This document shows, piece by piece, positions 1-6,145 of a stretch of DNA of 6,291 nucleotides. Positions within the stretch are counted from its first letter, which is position 1. Each line of letters begins with the position of its first letter. The stretch covers positions 1-6,291 of the forward strand of contig JAQVKJ010000087.1 in the NCBI GenBank assembly GCA_028694715.1, written 5' to 3'. The notes under the pieces were generated by a model. It was not told the DNA's origin. It worked only from the letters and a program-made list of their open reading frames with translations, and searched no databases. This stretch comes from Weeksellaceae bacterium. GTDB lineage: Bacteria > Bacteroidota > Bacteroidia > Flavobacteriales > Weeksellaceae. A program made the position numbers and the translations under genes.

Positions 1-1130
1 ATCTATATAAACGCCCTCTTTTCTTTGGCGAGCTTCAATGCGGCAAGGGTATCGGCGGTTTCACCCGATTGTGAAATTGCAATCACAATGTCTTGACTGC
101 TGATGATGGGGTTTCTGTACCTGAATTCGGAAGCGTATTCTACTTCTACCTGAATGCGTGCCAAATCTTCTATCAGGTATTCACCAATGAGACCGGCATG
201 ATAGGAAGTTCCGCAGGCCACGATGATGATTCTTTTGGCGTTCAGAAATTTTTCTTGATAATCCCAGATGCCTGCCATCTTGATGATGCCTTCCTCAACG
301 AGCAAGCGTCCACGCATGGTATCACGGATGGATTTGGGTTGTTCGTAAATTTCTTTTAACATGAAATGTTCAAATCCGCCTTTTTCGATTTGCTGAAGAT
401 TGATTTTCAGTTCCTGAACCGTATGGGTCACACTCAGATTGTCTTTGATCTTTCGGATGTCCACTTCTTCTCCCATTCTTATTGTGGCCATTTCGCCGTC
501 ATCAAGATAAAATGCTTCTTTGGTGAATTCCAGAAAAGGAGTGGCGTCTGAGGCGATGAAAAACTCATTGTCGCCTATACCGATAACGAGTGGACTTCCC
601 AATCGTGCCACTACAATTTCACCAGGTTCATTTTTACTTAAGACCGCAATAGCGTATGCTCCGATGGCTTCGTTCAGTGCGTATCTGACTGCATCGGTCA
701 GGTTTAGATTTTCTTTGTCTTTGAAATATTGTATCAGGTTGACCAGTACTTCCGTATCTGTTTCACTGTGAAAAACAAAACCATTTTGTTGGAGCTCGGT
801 TTTCAAGGAATCGTAATTTTCTATGATTCCGTTGTGGACCAGCACTATGTTTCCATCGTTGGACATATGTGGGTGGGAGTTCACATCATTGGGTTCACCG
901 TGGGTTGCCCAGCGGGTATGTCCCACACCCAGCGTGGAACCGTTGTCAAGATACTTGGATTTCTCTTCCAAATCGGACACCTTGCCTTTGGTCTTTACCA
1001 ATCCGAAACCCTCTTTTTCCATCAGTACCAAACCGGCACTGTCGTATCCTCGGTATTCAAGTCTCTTCAGACCATTGATTATAATCGGATATGCTTTTCT
1101 GTGTCCCAGATAACCTACAATTCCACACAT
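1..1130 (-). CDS. glmS: Glutamine--fructose-6-phosphate aminotransferase (isomerizing), C-terminus cut by window edge
   Basis: This cytoplasmic enzyme converts fructose-6-phosphate and glutamine to glucosamine-6-phosphate and glutamate, the entry step to UDP-GlcNAc for peptidoglycan and surface glycans. The sequence starts MCGIVGYLG, so Cys2 becomes the N-terminal nucleophile of a class II glutamine amidotransferase after removal of Met. Further amidotransferase motifs are RWATHG (73-78), HNGIIENY (99-106) and SETDTE (122-127). The first sugar-isomerase (SIS) domain follows, with CGTS at 306-309 and the phosphosugar-binding SQSGETADT at 353-361. 375 residues are visible; the family is about 600-615 long, so the second SIS domain lies beyond the left edge. 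The ATG at 1130-1128 is fixed by the required Cys2. It lies 5 bp after the stop of the upstream DUF4270 gene, so the two are probably co-transcribed and translationally coupled. The sequence before the ATG is almost pure A/T with no Shine-Dalgarno motif. There is no room for a glmS ribozyme directly upstream. Confidence 0.97.
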
Positions 1131-1135
1131 ATTTT

Positions 1136-2767
1136 TTATTTTTTTGTGTAATAAATTTTAAGTTTCATTTGTTTGTCGGCCTGTTCAGAATTGTTTCCGT
1201 GCAGGACCACTCTGTTAGGATTAAATGCGCGGTCGCTCCAGTAAGGATTTTGTGGGTTGAGAATTTCTGAATAAGCCGAAGTCGGCATCATCAGAAAGTT
1301 GCCTACACTCAGTACAATTTTGGCATCTTCATACACCTCACCTCTTTCTACTATACTTTTTATGTAATCCGTGATTCTTATGGTATATGTCTTATTGTCT
1401 TCCTTGTAATTGTATGGGGGGTTGAATTGTACAGCCGTCGGATAACGGTTGTAGTATTCGGTCACATCTGTGAAGCTTTTGTGTTTGACTTTGCCATCTT
1501 CGGTATAGTTGAACCAAGCAAACAGATAGGGCGGTTTTTTTAATCCGTAATTGTCATCAACATGAATGCTCAGTTCTGCTCCTACAATGGCCCAACCGTT
1601 GTTTTGGACATTGTGTGTGATTTCGTCCAATTCTTCTTGGGCAATTTGTATGATTGTTTTGGTGCCGTCCATACCGGCCAGATACAGTCTGCTGTCTCCT
1701 TGGACAGTATTGGGATTTGTGTAGGCATTTACAAACTGTGAGCTTCGGTTGGCGTGTTCAAATTGATTCACCTGTACATTGTAACCTGGTGTAGGCGACC
1801 AATAGGAGGCAAAGAACAGTGGTAGAGTTGCATTCTTGGTTTCTTCTTCATCTTCTTCGGCGTCCGGGTCATCGTAGTGATAATACATCGCCAAGTTAAA
1901 CTGGGTCGAAGCCGACTGAAAGTGAAACAGGAATCCTTGCTCCTCGGGCGTACTGATTTCTATTCCTCTAAAGAAATTCCTGATAAAGGAGGCCTGGTCC
2001 ACCATGTCGGACGAACCTTCGTTGTCAATAAATTTTTGTTGAAAATAATCCTTGTCCAACTTGATTTTGATTGTCACTGGGGGGAGTTCGGTCTCAGGGT
2101 CGTTTTTTTTCTTGGTTTGGTAGGTAATTACTTTGTTTGAAATCTGCTGCGCTCCCAAAAGCTGAGGAAGTACCTCTATTTTATTGATATTGTCACAGCC
2201 CTGACAATTAGATAAATCAGGATTGGAAAAATGGATTGAATCCTGCGACTGCATATATTTGGCCACCTCTTTGACTTGAAGCGTAATGGGCAGTTCGGAA
2301 TTCCCGTAAATAGAATCGAGTTTGTAAGTCCTTTTGATTCTTATGGTGGCAGAATCAGTAGGAGTCTCGCCCTCCTGCAGATATACATAAGTCGTATCTA
2401 TCTGAATGTTCTCCTCGCCGGTTTTATAATAAACCGGGATGCTCAGAATCACCGAATCCATTGCGGCATTTTCGCCAAATTCAGGATTCAAAATCCCTAT
2501 GCGTGCCTGAGAATAAAATCGTGCTTTTGTTCTTCCAAATACGGGTTCTTCATACACCCCAAGCATGGCATTCTGCAGCATCTGTTCATCCGAACGGATG
2601 GAGTCGTTGTTGGTGTTGTATGAAATTACTTTGGCGTAAAAAACATTGGAGGAAGCGCCGTCAAAAAGATCGTTTCCTATTTCATTTATATCATTTTCAC
2701 ATGAGAAAACAAGGAGTGCCGTTGCACAAGCTGTCAGTGCAACAACAAATTTTGAAAATCCTTTCAT
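1136..2767 (-). CDS. DUF4270 domain-containing lipoprotein, function unknown
   Basis: The protein has 543 residues. It opens with a lipoprotein signal peptide: KGFSK, a hydrophobic stretch at about 7-22, and the lipobox VFSC with Cys23 as the lipidation site. Acidic residues follow at once (CENDINEIGND), which is compatible with surface-exposed Bacteroidota lipoproteins. The rest resembles DUF4270 (PF14092), judged from remembered family features: the post-Cys 'IGxDLF' segment, many beta-strand-like stretches, and a C-terminus ending in KLKIYYTKK. Apart from Cys23, the only cysteines in the mature protein are a close pair, C188-x-x-C191. An acidic run lies at 299-309. No catalytic motif is recognised. 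The ATG at 2767 is preferred over an in-frame TTG directly before it (2770-2768), because ATG is the normal start and gives a compact signal peptide. The gene lies 9 bp after the GT5-like gene, whose end carries three tandem TAA codons (2779-2771), and 5 bp before glmS. The operon suggests an envelope role linked to amino-sugar supply; that is inference. Confidence 0.85.
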   Translation of the reverse strand: MKGFSKFVVALTACATALLVFSCENDINEIGNDLFDGASSNVFYAKVISYNTNNDSIRSDEQMLQNAMLGVYEEPVFGRTKARFYSQARIGILNPEFGENAAMDSVILSIPVYYKTGEENIQIDTTYVYLQEGETPTDSATIRIKRTYKLDSIYGNSELPITLQVKEVAKYMQSQDSIHFSNPDLSNCQGCDNINKIEVLPQLLGAQQISNKVITYQTKKKNDPETELPPVTIKIKLDKDYFQQKFIDNEGSSDMVDQASFIRNFFRGIEISTPEEQGFLFHFQSASTQFNLAMYYHYDDPDAEEDEEETKNATLPLFFASYWSPTPGYNVQVNQFEHANRSSQFVNAYTNPNTVQGDSRLYLAGMDGTKTIIQIAQEELDEITHNVQNNGWAIVGAELSIHVDDNYGLKKPPYLFAWFNYTEDGKVKHKSFTDVTEYYNRYPTAVQFNPPYNYKEDNKTYTIRITDYIKSIVERGEVYEDAKIVLSVGNFLMMPTSAYSEILNPQNPYWSDRAFNPNRVVLHGNNSEQADKQMKLKIYYTKK

Positions 2768-2776
2768 CAATTATTA

Positions 2777-3604
2777 TTAGCTTTCATTCATTAATTCTTC
2801 AGCATAGAAAACTTTATATGCTTCACAGATTCCGTCCACTGGACAATATTCCATGACGGGAATGTTTTTGGATTTCAGATATTCATTGATGGATTCAGGC
2901 AAAAACTCCTCGCCCTTCACTGCGGCATCGGCATACTTCAAAGCCGATTTGACCATGGCCTCATAGTCAGGGTTTTTTAGGTATTTGGCTACTTCACCGT
3001 TGATGCCGTCAAAAGCGAGTTTACTACCGATATCGGCATTCAGCTCTCCTTCAAAAGGGCTGTCATACAGAGAAACCACCACTTTTGCCTCGTTAAAGAA
3101 AGAGTCTTTGGCATAATATTCTTTAATATAGGCAGGAACCAAACCGGACATCCAACCCAGTATGTGTACCACATCGGGTTTCCAATTCAGTTTTTTGACT
3201 GTTTCCAACACCCCTTTCGCAAAGAAAATTGCCCGTTCATCATTGTCGCTGAAGAAATTGCCGTCGTTGTCGGTGTACACCGATTTCCTTTTGAAATACT
3301 CTTCATTGTCAATGAAATAAACCTGAATTCTCTCTCCCGGCACTGAAGCAACCTTGATGATAAGCGGTTGATCCATGTCATTGATAATCAAATTCATACC
3401 TGAAAGTCGAATCACTTCATGAAGCTGATGTCTTCGCTCATTGATCACACCAAATCTTGGCATGAAAATTCTGACATCTGCACCTTTCTCATTCATTGCT
3501 TTTGGAATTTTTAAGGATTGCAGCGACATCGGCGACTCAGGAAAGTAAGGGATCATTTCAGTTGTTACGTACAAAATGCGGTTTCCGTCCATACTCAAAC
3601 TCAT
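2777..3604 (-). CDS. Glycogen/starch synthase-like protein, GT5 N-terminal domain only, probably non-catalytic
   Basis: The 275-residue protein aligns by eye with the N-terminal Rossmann half of GT5 glycogen synthases (Glyco_transf_5): RILYVTTEMIPYFPES at 9-24, IFMPRFG at 46-52, the region around WKPDVVH (H147), and a closing ADAAVKGEEFLPESINEYL segment near the usual end of that domain. True GlgA proteins are about 470-500 residues, with a second GT-B domain carrying much of the active site. That domain is absent here and the stop is clean (three TAA codons). The ADP-glucose motif KxGGL expected after the 'EMIPY' strand is replaced by ESPMS, and HxHDWHxGL is reduced to HILGWMSGL. It is likely annotated as glgA in databases, but glycogen synthesis seems unlikely; a sugar-nucleotide-binding or regulatory role is a guess. 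The ATG at 3604 is chosen because an upstream in-frame GTG (3625-3623) lies inside the promoter -7 box; a third option is the ATG at 3592. It is the first gene of an operon with the DUF4270 lipoprotein and glmS. Confidence 0.85.
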   Translation of the reverse strand: MSLSMDGNRILYVTTEMIPYFPESPMSLQSLKIPKAMNEKGADVRIFMPRFGVINERRHQLHEVIRLSGMNLIINDMDQPLIIKVASVPGERIQVYFIDNEEYFKRKSVYTDNDGNFFSDNDERAIFFAKGVLETVKKLNWKPDVVHILGWMSGLVPAYIKEYYAKDSFFNEAKVVVSLYDSPFEGELNADIGSKLAFDGINGEVAKYLKNPDYEAMVKSALKYADAAVKGEEFLPESINEYLKSKNIPVMEYCPVDGICEAYKVFYAEELMNES

Positions 3605-3624
3605 TAAATACTTGAAATTCTGCA

Positions 3625-3653
3625 CAAAGGTACGAAATTTCTACGACATTTAA
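3625..3653 (-). promoter_or_regulatory. Bacteroidota-type promoter for the GT5-like/DUF4270/glmS operon
   Basis: On the minus strand TACCTTTG (3632-3625) matches the Bacteroidota housekeeping -7 consensus TAnnTTTG exactly. Eighteen bases upstream is TTA (3653-3651), a weak match to the -33 TTG. The predicted transcript starts near 3622, leaving a leader of about 17-19 nt before the ATG at 3604. This placement rules against the GTG at 3625 as the start codon. Prediction only. Confidence 0.6.
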
Positions 3654-3664
3654 TATGCTTGTAG

Positions 3665-3672
3665 TATTTTTG
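3665..3672 (+). promoter_or_regulatory. Putative -7 promoter element for panC
   Basis: TATTTTTG matches TAnnTTTG and lies 32 bp before the panC ATG, predicting a start near 3675 and a leader of about 30 nt. No TTG is seen at the -33 position (around 3644), so the call is weaker than for panD. It sits back-to-back with the leftward promoter, with 32 bp between the two -7 boxes. Confidence 0.45.
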
Positions 3673-3704
3673 CCAACTTGAAAAACAGAATTTAACATTA
3701 TCGA

Positions 3705-4547
3705 ATGATTCTTTTGCACAAAGCCGAAGCGCTCAAACCAGTGGTGGATGAACTGAGAAAACAGGGCAAACGAATTGGTTTTGTGCCTACTATGGGTGCA
3801 CTCCACCAAGGACATTTGTCACTGCTCCACCATGCCATTGCACAAAATGATTTTAACATCGTCAGTATTTTTGTTAATCCAACACAATTCAATAACCCGG
3901 ATGACCTCAAAAAATACCCAAGAATGTTGGAAATTGACCAGGAACTTCTAAGTCAAGCGGGCTGTGACGCTGTTTTTGTACCCGATGTAGAAGAAATTTA
4001 TCCTGAGGGTGAACTCACCGAAAAATTCGATTTTAAAGGGCTCGAACGACAGATGGAAGGCAGATTCAGACCCGGGCATTTCGACGGAGTCGGAACGGTG
4101 GTCAAACGATTGTTCGAAATTGTGAAGCCCGACAATGCCTATTTTGGTGAAAAAGATTTTCAGCAACTGAGAATCATTCAGCAATTGGTAGAAAATCAAA
4201 AATTGAAGGTGAACATAGTTCCGGTACCAATCAAGAGAGAAGAAGATGGATTGGCCATGAGTTCAAGAAACTTGCTATTGAGCCCCGAAATGCGCAAAGA
4301 AGCTCCGGTGATTTTTGAAATCCTCAATGCCGCAAAAGATTTTTTCATTGAACATTCTGCAGCAGAAACCAAAAAATTTGTAGAAAATCTCTTTGAACAA
4401 AGTCTGCTCCAACTCGAATATTTTGAAATTGCAGACGAAGAAACACTACAGACTGTTGAAGACAGAAACTGCTGTATTCACATCCGAGCATTTGTCGCAG
4501 CTTTTGCAGACGACATTAGACTGATTGATAATCTGAGATTTCAATAA
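3705..4547 (+). CDS. panC: Pantothenate synthetase (pantoate--beta-alanine ligase)
   Basis: This cytoplasmic enzyme condenses D-pantoate with beta-alanine, using ATP through a pantoyl-adenylate, to give pantothenate for coenzyme A. At 280 residues it has the normal family length. It shows the nucleotidyltransferase-type ATP motif PTMGALHQGH (28-37, with H34 and H37), the FVNPTQF strand (56-62) lining the pantoate/beta-alanine site, GEKDFQQL (148-155), and MSSRN (185-189), the counterpart of the class I KMSKS loop. No key residue appears to be missing. The ATG at 3705 puts the first motif at its usual distance from the N-terminus; the upstream sequence is A-rich with no Shine-Dalgarno motif. 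The beta-alanine substrate is made by the product of the next gene, panD, 46 bp downstream. panB (ketopantoate hydroxymethyltransferase), often nearby in other bacteria, is not in this window. The gene is divergent from the GT5-like operon. Confidence 0.97.
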   Translation: MILLHKAEALKPVVDELRKQGKRIGFVPTMGALHQGHLSLLHHAIAQNDFNIVSIFVNPTQFNNPDDLKKYPRMLEIDQELLSQAGCDAVFVPDVEEIYPEGELTEKFDFKGLERQMEGRFRPGHFDGVGTVVKRLFEIVKPDNAYFGEKDFQQLRIIQQLVENQKLKVNIVPVPIKREEDGLAMSSRNLLLSPEMRKEAPVIFEILNAAKDFFIEHSAAETKKFVENLFEQSLLQLEYFEIADEETLQTVEDRNCCIHIRAFVAAFADDIRLIDNLRFQ

Positions 4548-4557
4548 GGCAGAAAAA

Positions 4558-4586
4558 TTGTTTTTTTAAAAATCTTACTACATTTG
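4558..4586 (+). promoter_or_regulatory. Bacteroidota-type promoter directly upstream of panD
   Basis: TTG at 4558-4560 and TACATTTG at 4579-4586 are separated by 18 bp, matching both the -33 TTG and -7 TAnnTTTG elements. It is the best-formed promoter in the window. The predicted start lies at about 4589-4594, while the panD ATG is at 4594, so the 5' leader would be 0-5 nt. It lies wholly in the panC-panD gap, so panD can be made independently of panC. No terminator is seen between the two genes. Confidence 0.6.
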
Positions 4587-4593
4587 TCGAATT

Positions 4594-4947
4594 ATGATGA
4601 TAGAAATTGTCCGTTCAAAAATTCACAGAGTAAGAATCACAAATGCTGATTTGAACTATATAGGAAGTATTACCATTGACCAAGACTTGCTCGATGCAGC
4701 CAATATGGTAATCGGTGAAAAAGTACAGGTAGTCAATCTACAGAACGGTGAAAGATTTGAAACCTACACCATTCCCGGTGCAAGGGGAAAGGGAGAAATA
4801 TCGATCAACGGCCCTGCTGCCCGTAAAGTTCAACCTGGGGACACCATCATTGTGATGAGTTTTGCGTTGGCCACATTGGAAGAAGCGAGGAATTTCAAAC
4901 CCACCATTATCTTTCCAGATGAAAATACCAATCGTTTAGACGGATAA
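4594..4947 (+). CDS. panD: Aspartate 1-decarboxylase proenzyme
   Basis: This pyruvoyl-dependent enzyme turns L-aspartate into beta-alanine, the second substrate of PanC. The 117-residue proenzyme is close to the E. coli length (126). The self-cleavage site is in NYIGSITID: cleavage between G24 and S25 would give a short beta chain and an alpha chain with an N-terminal pyruvoyl group from Ser25. The substrate-site residues known from E. coli PanD keep the same numbers: K9, R54, T57 and Y58 (the last three in NGERFETY). This matching register supports the first ATG (4594) over the adjacent ATG at 4597, although initiation at the second would cost only one residue. [12 protein letters not shown] (about 73-84) is also typical. 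The stop codon shares one base with the start of the next gene (TAATG). It has its own promoter as well as possible read-through from panC. Confidence 0.97.
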   Translation: MMIEIVRSKIHRVRITNADLNYIGSITIDQDLLDAANMVIGEKVQVVNLQNGERFETYTIPGARGKGEISINGPAARKVQPGDTIIVMSFALATLEEARNFKPTIIFPDENTNRLDG

Positions 4948-5936
4948 TGAAATCAAAAGTCGGCCATTTCGTCTTTACTGCCATCGCCATATTGCTGGCC
5001 GTGGTTTTTCTATGGCTTACCCTCAGACAAACCGATTTTGAAGTACTCAAAACAGCAGCCAAAAGTGCAAATTACTTCTGGTTCTTCCTCTCTGCAGTGC
5101 TCAGTGTGTTGTCTTATTGGCTCCGTGCAGCCAGATGGAAACTCTTGCTCGAACCGGCAGGTCATCCCGTACCCGTCTCCAGCGGCTTCTGGGCGATTTC
5201 ATTTGGTTACTTCATGAACCTGACCCTGCCGAGAAGTGGTGAAATTGCAAGAGCTACTTCGCTCTATAAAATGGAAAAAGTTCCGGTGGACAAATCCATC
5301 GGGATGATTATTCTTGAAAGATTGATTGACTTGGTTTTTCTCAGTATGTTCTTCTGTCTCGCATTGTTTTTCAACGCACAAACCTTGATTTCATTTCTTT
5401 CTTTTGCCGATGTTTCGGTACTCGGCAAACTCGGTATTGCTGCCGGTCTGCTGACTGTGTTGTTGCTGTTGTTTTATGTTTTCAGAAAAAGCTTCATACG
5501 ATTCAGCTTATTCGGAAAGATTTCGGACTTTTTGAAGGGAATATTGGCAGGATTCAAATCCATTCTGCAGCTTGAACACAAAACCGCATTCGTGCTCTAT
5601 TCTTTCGGTATCTGGCTTTGTTATTTTCTGATGACTTATCTGGTGATTTTTGCCTTTCCCGCCACCTCGCATTTTGGACTGGCCGAAGGCTTTTTTCTGA
5701 TTGTCGCCGGTGCATTGGGAATGATACTGCCCGCTGTGGGCGGGCTCGGCTATCCCTATGTGATGAGTATCGCCTTTTCCGCAATTTATCTCAGTGCCGG
5801 ACAAACCTCTCAAGAGGGCAGAGAAGTCGGAAACTACTTCGGACTGATGCTCTATTTCGTGCAAATCGTTTCAATGCTCGGATTAGGTTTCCTCTCTGTT
5901 TATTACATCTCCCGTATTGGAAGAAAATCAGCTTGA
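4947..5936 (+). CDS. Multi-pass membrane protein, lysylphosphatidylglycerol synthase TM / UPF0104 flippase-like family
   Basis: The 329-residue inner-membrane protein has about eight or nine hydrophobic segments, at roughly 8-26, 43-60, 80-95, 118-142, 158-179, 213-237, 247-268, 270-283 and 296-320. It resembles the LPG_synthase_TM family (PF03706, YbhN/AglD-like) through LRAARW (59-64) at the end of helix 2, N91 and LPRSGE (94-99), ERLID (124-128) in helix 4, and the glycine-rich helix 7 with LPAVGGLG (261-268). It lacks the soluble aminoacyl-transfer domain of full MprF-type proteins, so it is not a lysyl-PG synthase. Members are thought to move or handle lipids or lipid-linked sugars; the substrate here is unknown. 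The ATG overlaps the panD TAA by one base, so translation is probably coupled. The tie to pantothenate synthesis is not obvious: shared transcription may reflect growth-linked control rather than a common pathway. Confidence 0.85.
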   Translation: MKSKVGHFVFTAIAILLAVVFLWLTLRQTDFEVLKTAAKSANYFWFFLSAVLSVLSYWLRAARWKLLLEPAGHPVPVSSGFWAISFGYFMNLTLPRSGEIARATSLYKMEKVPVDKSIGMIILERLIDLVFLSMFFCLALFFNAQTLISFLSFADVSVLGKLGIAAGLLTVLLLLFYVFRKSFIRFSLFGKISDFLKGILAGFKSILQLEHKTAFVLYSFGIWLCYFLMTYLVIFAFPATSHFGLAEGFFLIVAGALGMILPAVGGLGYPYVMSIAFSAIYLSAGQTSQEGREVGNYFGLMLYFVQIVSMLGLGFLSVYYISRIGRKSA

Positions 5937-5981
5937 AGTCGGCTGAAAGAGAACCAATAATTATAATACAATTGACTTTTG

Positions 5982-6059
5982 TGGATTGGCTCTGTAGCTG
6001 TGTACGCATGGGATGAAGTGAAGCGCATCTTCGTCCAAGCTCCGGAGAGGTTCAATCCA
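5982..6059. repeat. Nested inverted repeats (long imperfect hairpin) in the 3' intergenic region
   Basis: Paired blocks nest in order: TGGATTG (5982-5988) with CAATCCA (6053-6059), CTCT (5990-5993) with AGAG (6046-6049), AGCT (5996-5999) with AGCT (6038-6041), and GGATGAAG (6011-6018) with CTTCGTCC (6029-6036; eight pairs, one of them G-U in RNA, 10-nt loop). Together they form a 78-nt imperfect hairpin in the 3' untranslated region of the panC-panD-membrane protein transcript. A tRNA was considered and not supported. No coding frame is convincing. Whether it is a regulatory RNA element, an mRNA-stabilising structure or a decayed repeat cannot be told. Confidence 0.45.
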
Positions 6060-6086
6060 ATTGGAGGAATTTAAATCCAACTCCAA
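6056..6086. repeat. Palindrome and short inverted repeat before the terminator
   Basis: TCCAATTGGA (6056-6065) is a perfect 10-bp palindrome. TTGGAG (6061-6066) is the complement of CTCCAA (6081-6086), with a 14-nt loop. AATCCAA occurs twice, at 6054-6060 and 6074-6080; AATCCA in either copy could pair with TGGATT (5982-5987), so alternative folds are possible. Small motifs of this kind can arise by chance in A/T-rich DNA. Confidence 0.35.
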
Positions 6087-6091
6087 AACAC

Positions 6092-6124
6092 AAAAAAATG
6101 CCGAGAATAGTTCCCGGCATTTTT
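6092..6124. terminator. Bidirectional intrinsic terminator between convergent genes
   Basis: A ten-pair stem AAAAATGCCG (6094-6103) / CGGCATTTTT (6115-6124) extends past one A-C mismatch (6104/6114) by three more pairs, GAA/TTC, to a 3-nt TAG loop (6108-6110). It is flanked by an A run on the left (6092-6098) and a T run on the right (6120-6124), so it can stop transcripts from either side: the rightward panC-panD-membrane protein unit and the leftward T9SS-domain gene, whose stop codon is 21 bp away. Confidence 0.8.
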
Positions 6125-6145
6125 AATTTTATAATCGAGTTAGGA

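Noticed and set aside
1131..1135. glmS ribozyme or riboswitch before glmS
   Set aside because: Only 5 bp separate glmS from the upstream gene, so no such element can fit.
729..1151. Long open frame on the plus strand opposite glmS
   Set aside because: It lies antisense to a strongly conserved enzyme, shows no recognisable domain, and runs past the glmS start only into A/T-rich sequence; a shadow frame.
2461..2856. 131-codon open frame on the plus strand opposite the DUF4270 start and GT5-like end
   Set aside because: Its composition is erratic and rich in Trp, Cys and His, it has no domain or promoter, and it crosses two well-supported genes on the other strand.
4548..4593. Possible terminator between panC and panD (A run followed by T run around 4552-4567)
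   Set aside because: Any stem is only A-T pairs with no G/C core, and the T run belongs to the spacer of the panD promoter.
5508..5864. 118-codon minus-strand open frame opposite the membrane-protein gene
   Set aside because: The hydrophobic codons of the real gene give polar Gln/Lys/His-rich antisense reading, as expected of a shadow; no promoter or domain is seen.
5962..5967. TATAAT box after the membrane-protein gene, as promoter for an RNA from the structured region
   Set aside because: The E. coli-type -10 is not the Bacteroidota consensus, no matching upstream element is seen, and the nearby GACTTTTG (5974-5981) misses TAnnTTTG at its first base with no -33 TTG.
5618..6016. 132-codon open frame overlapping the end of the membrane-protein gene and running into the intergenic region
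   Set aside because: It is out of frame with the membrane protein, rich in Cys and Arg in a shadow-like way, and not recognisable as any family.
5982..6060. Possible tRNA gene (about 78 nt, 7-bp end-pairing TGGATTG/CAATCCA, GTTCAATCC resembling a T-loop)
   Set aside because: The T-loop-like string overlaps the would-be acceptor strand. No proper T stem or D arm forms, and the central hairpin has eight pairs and a 10-nt loop instead of a 5-bp stem with a 7-nt loop.
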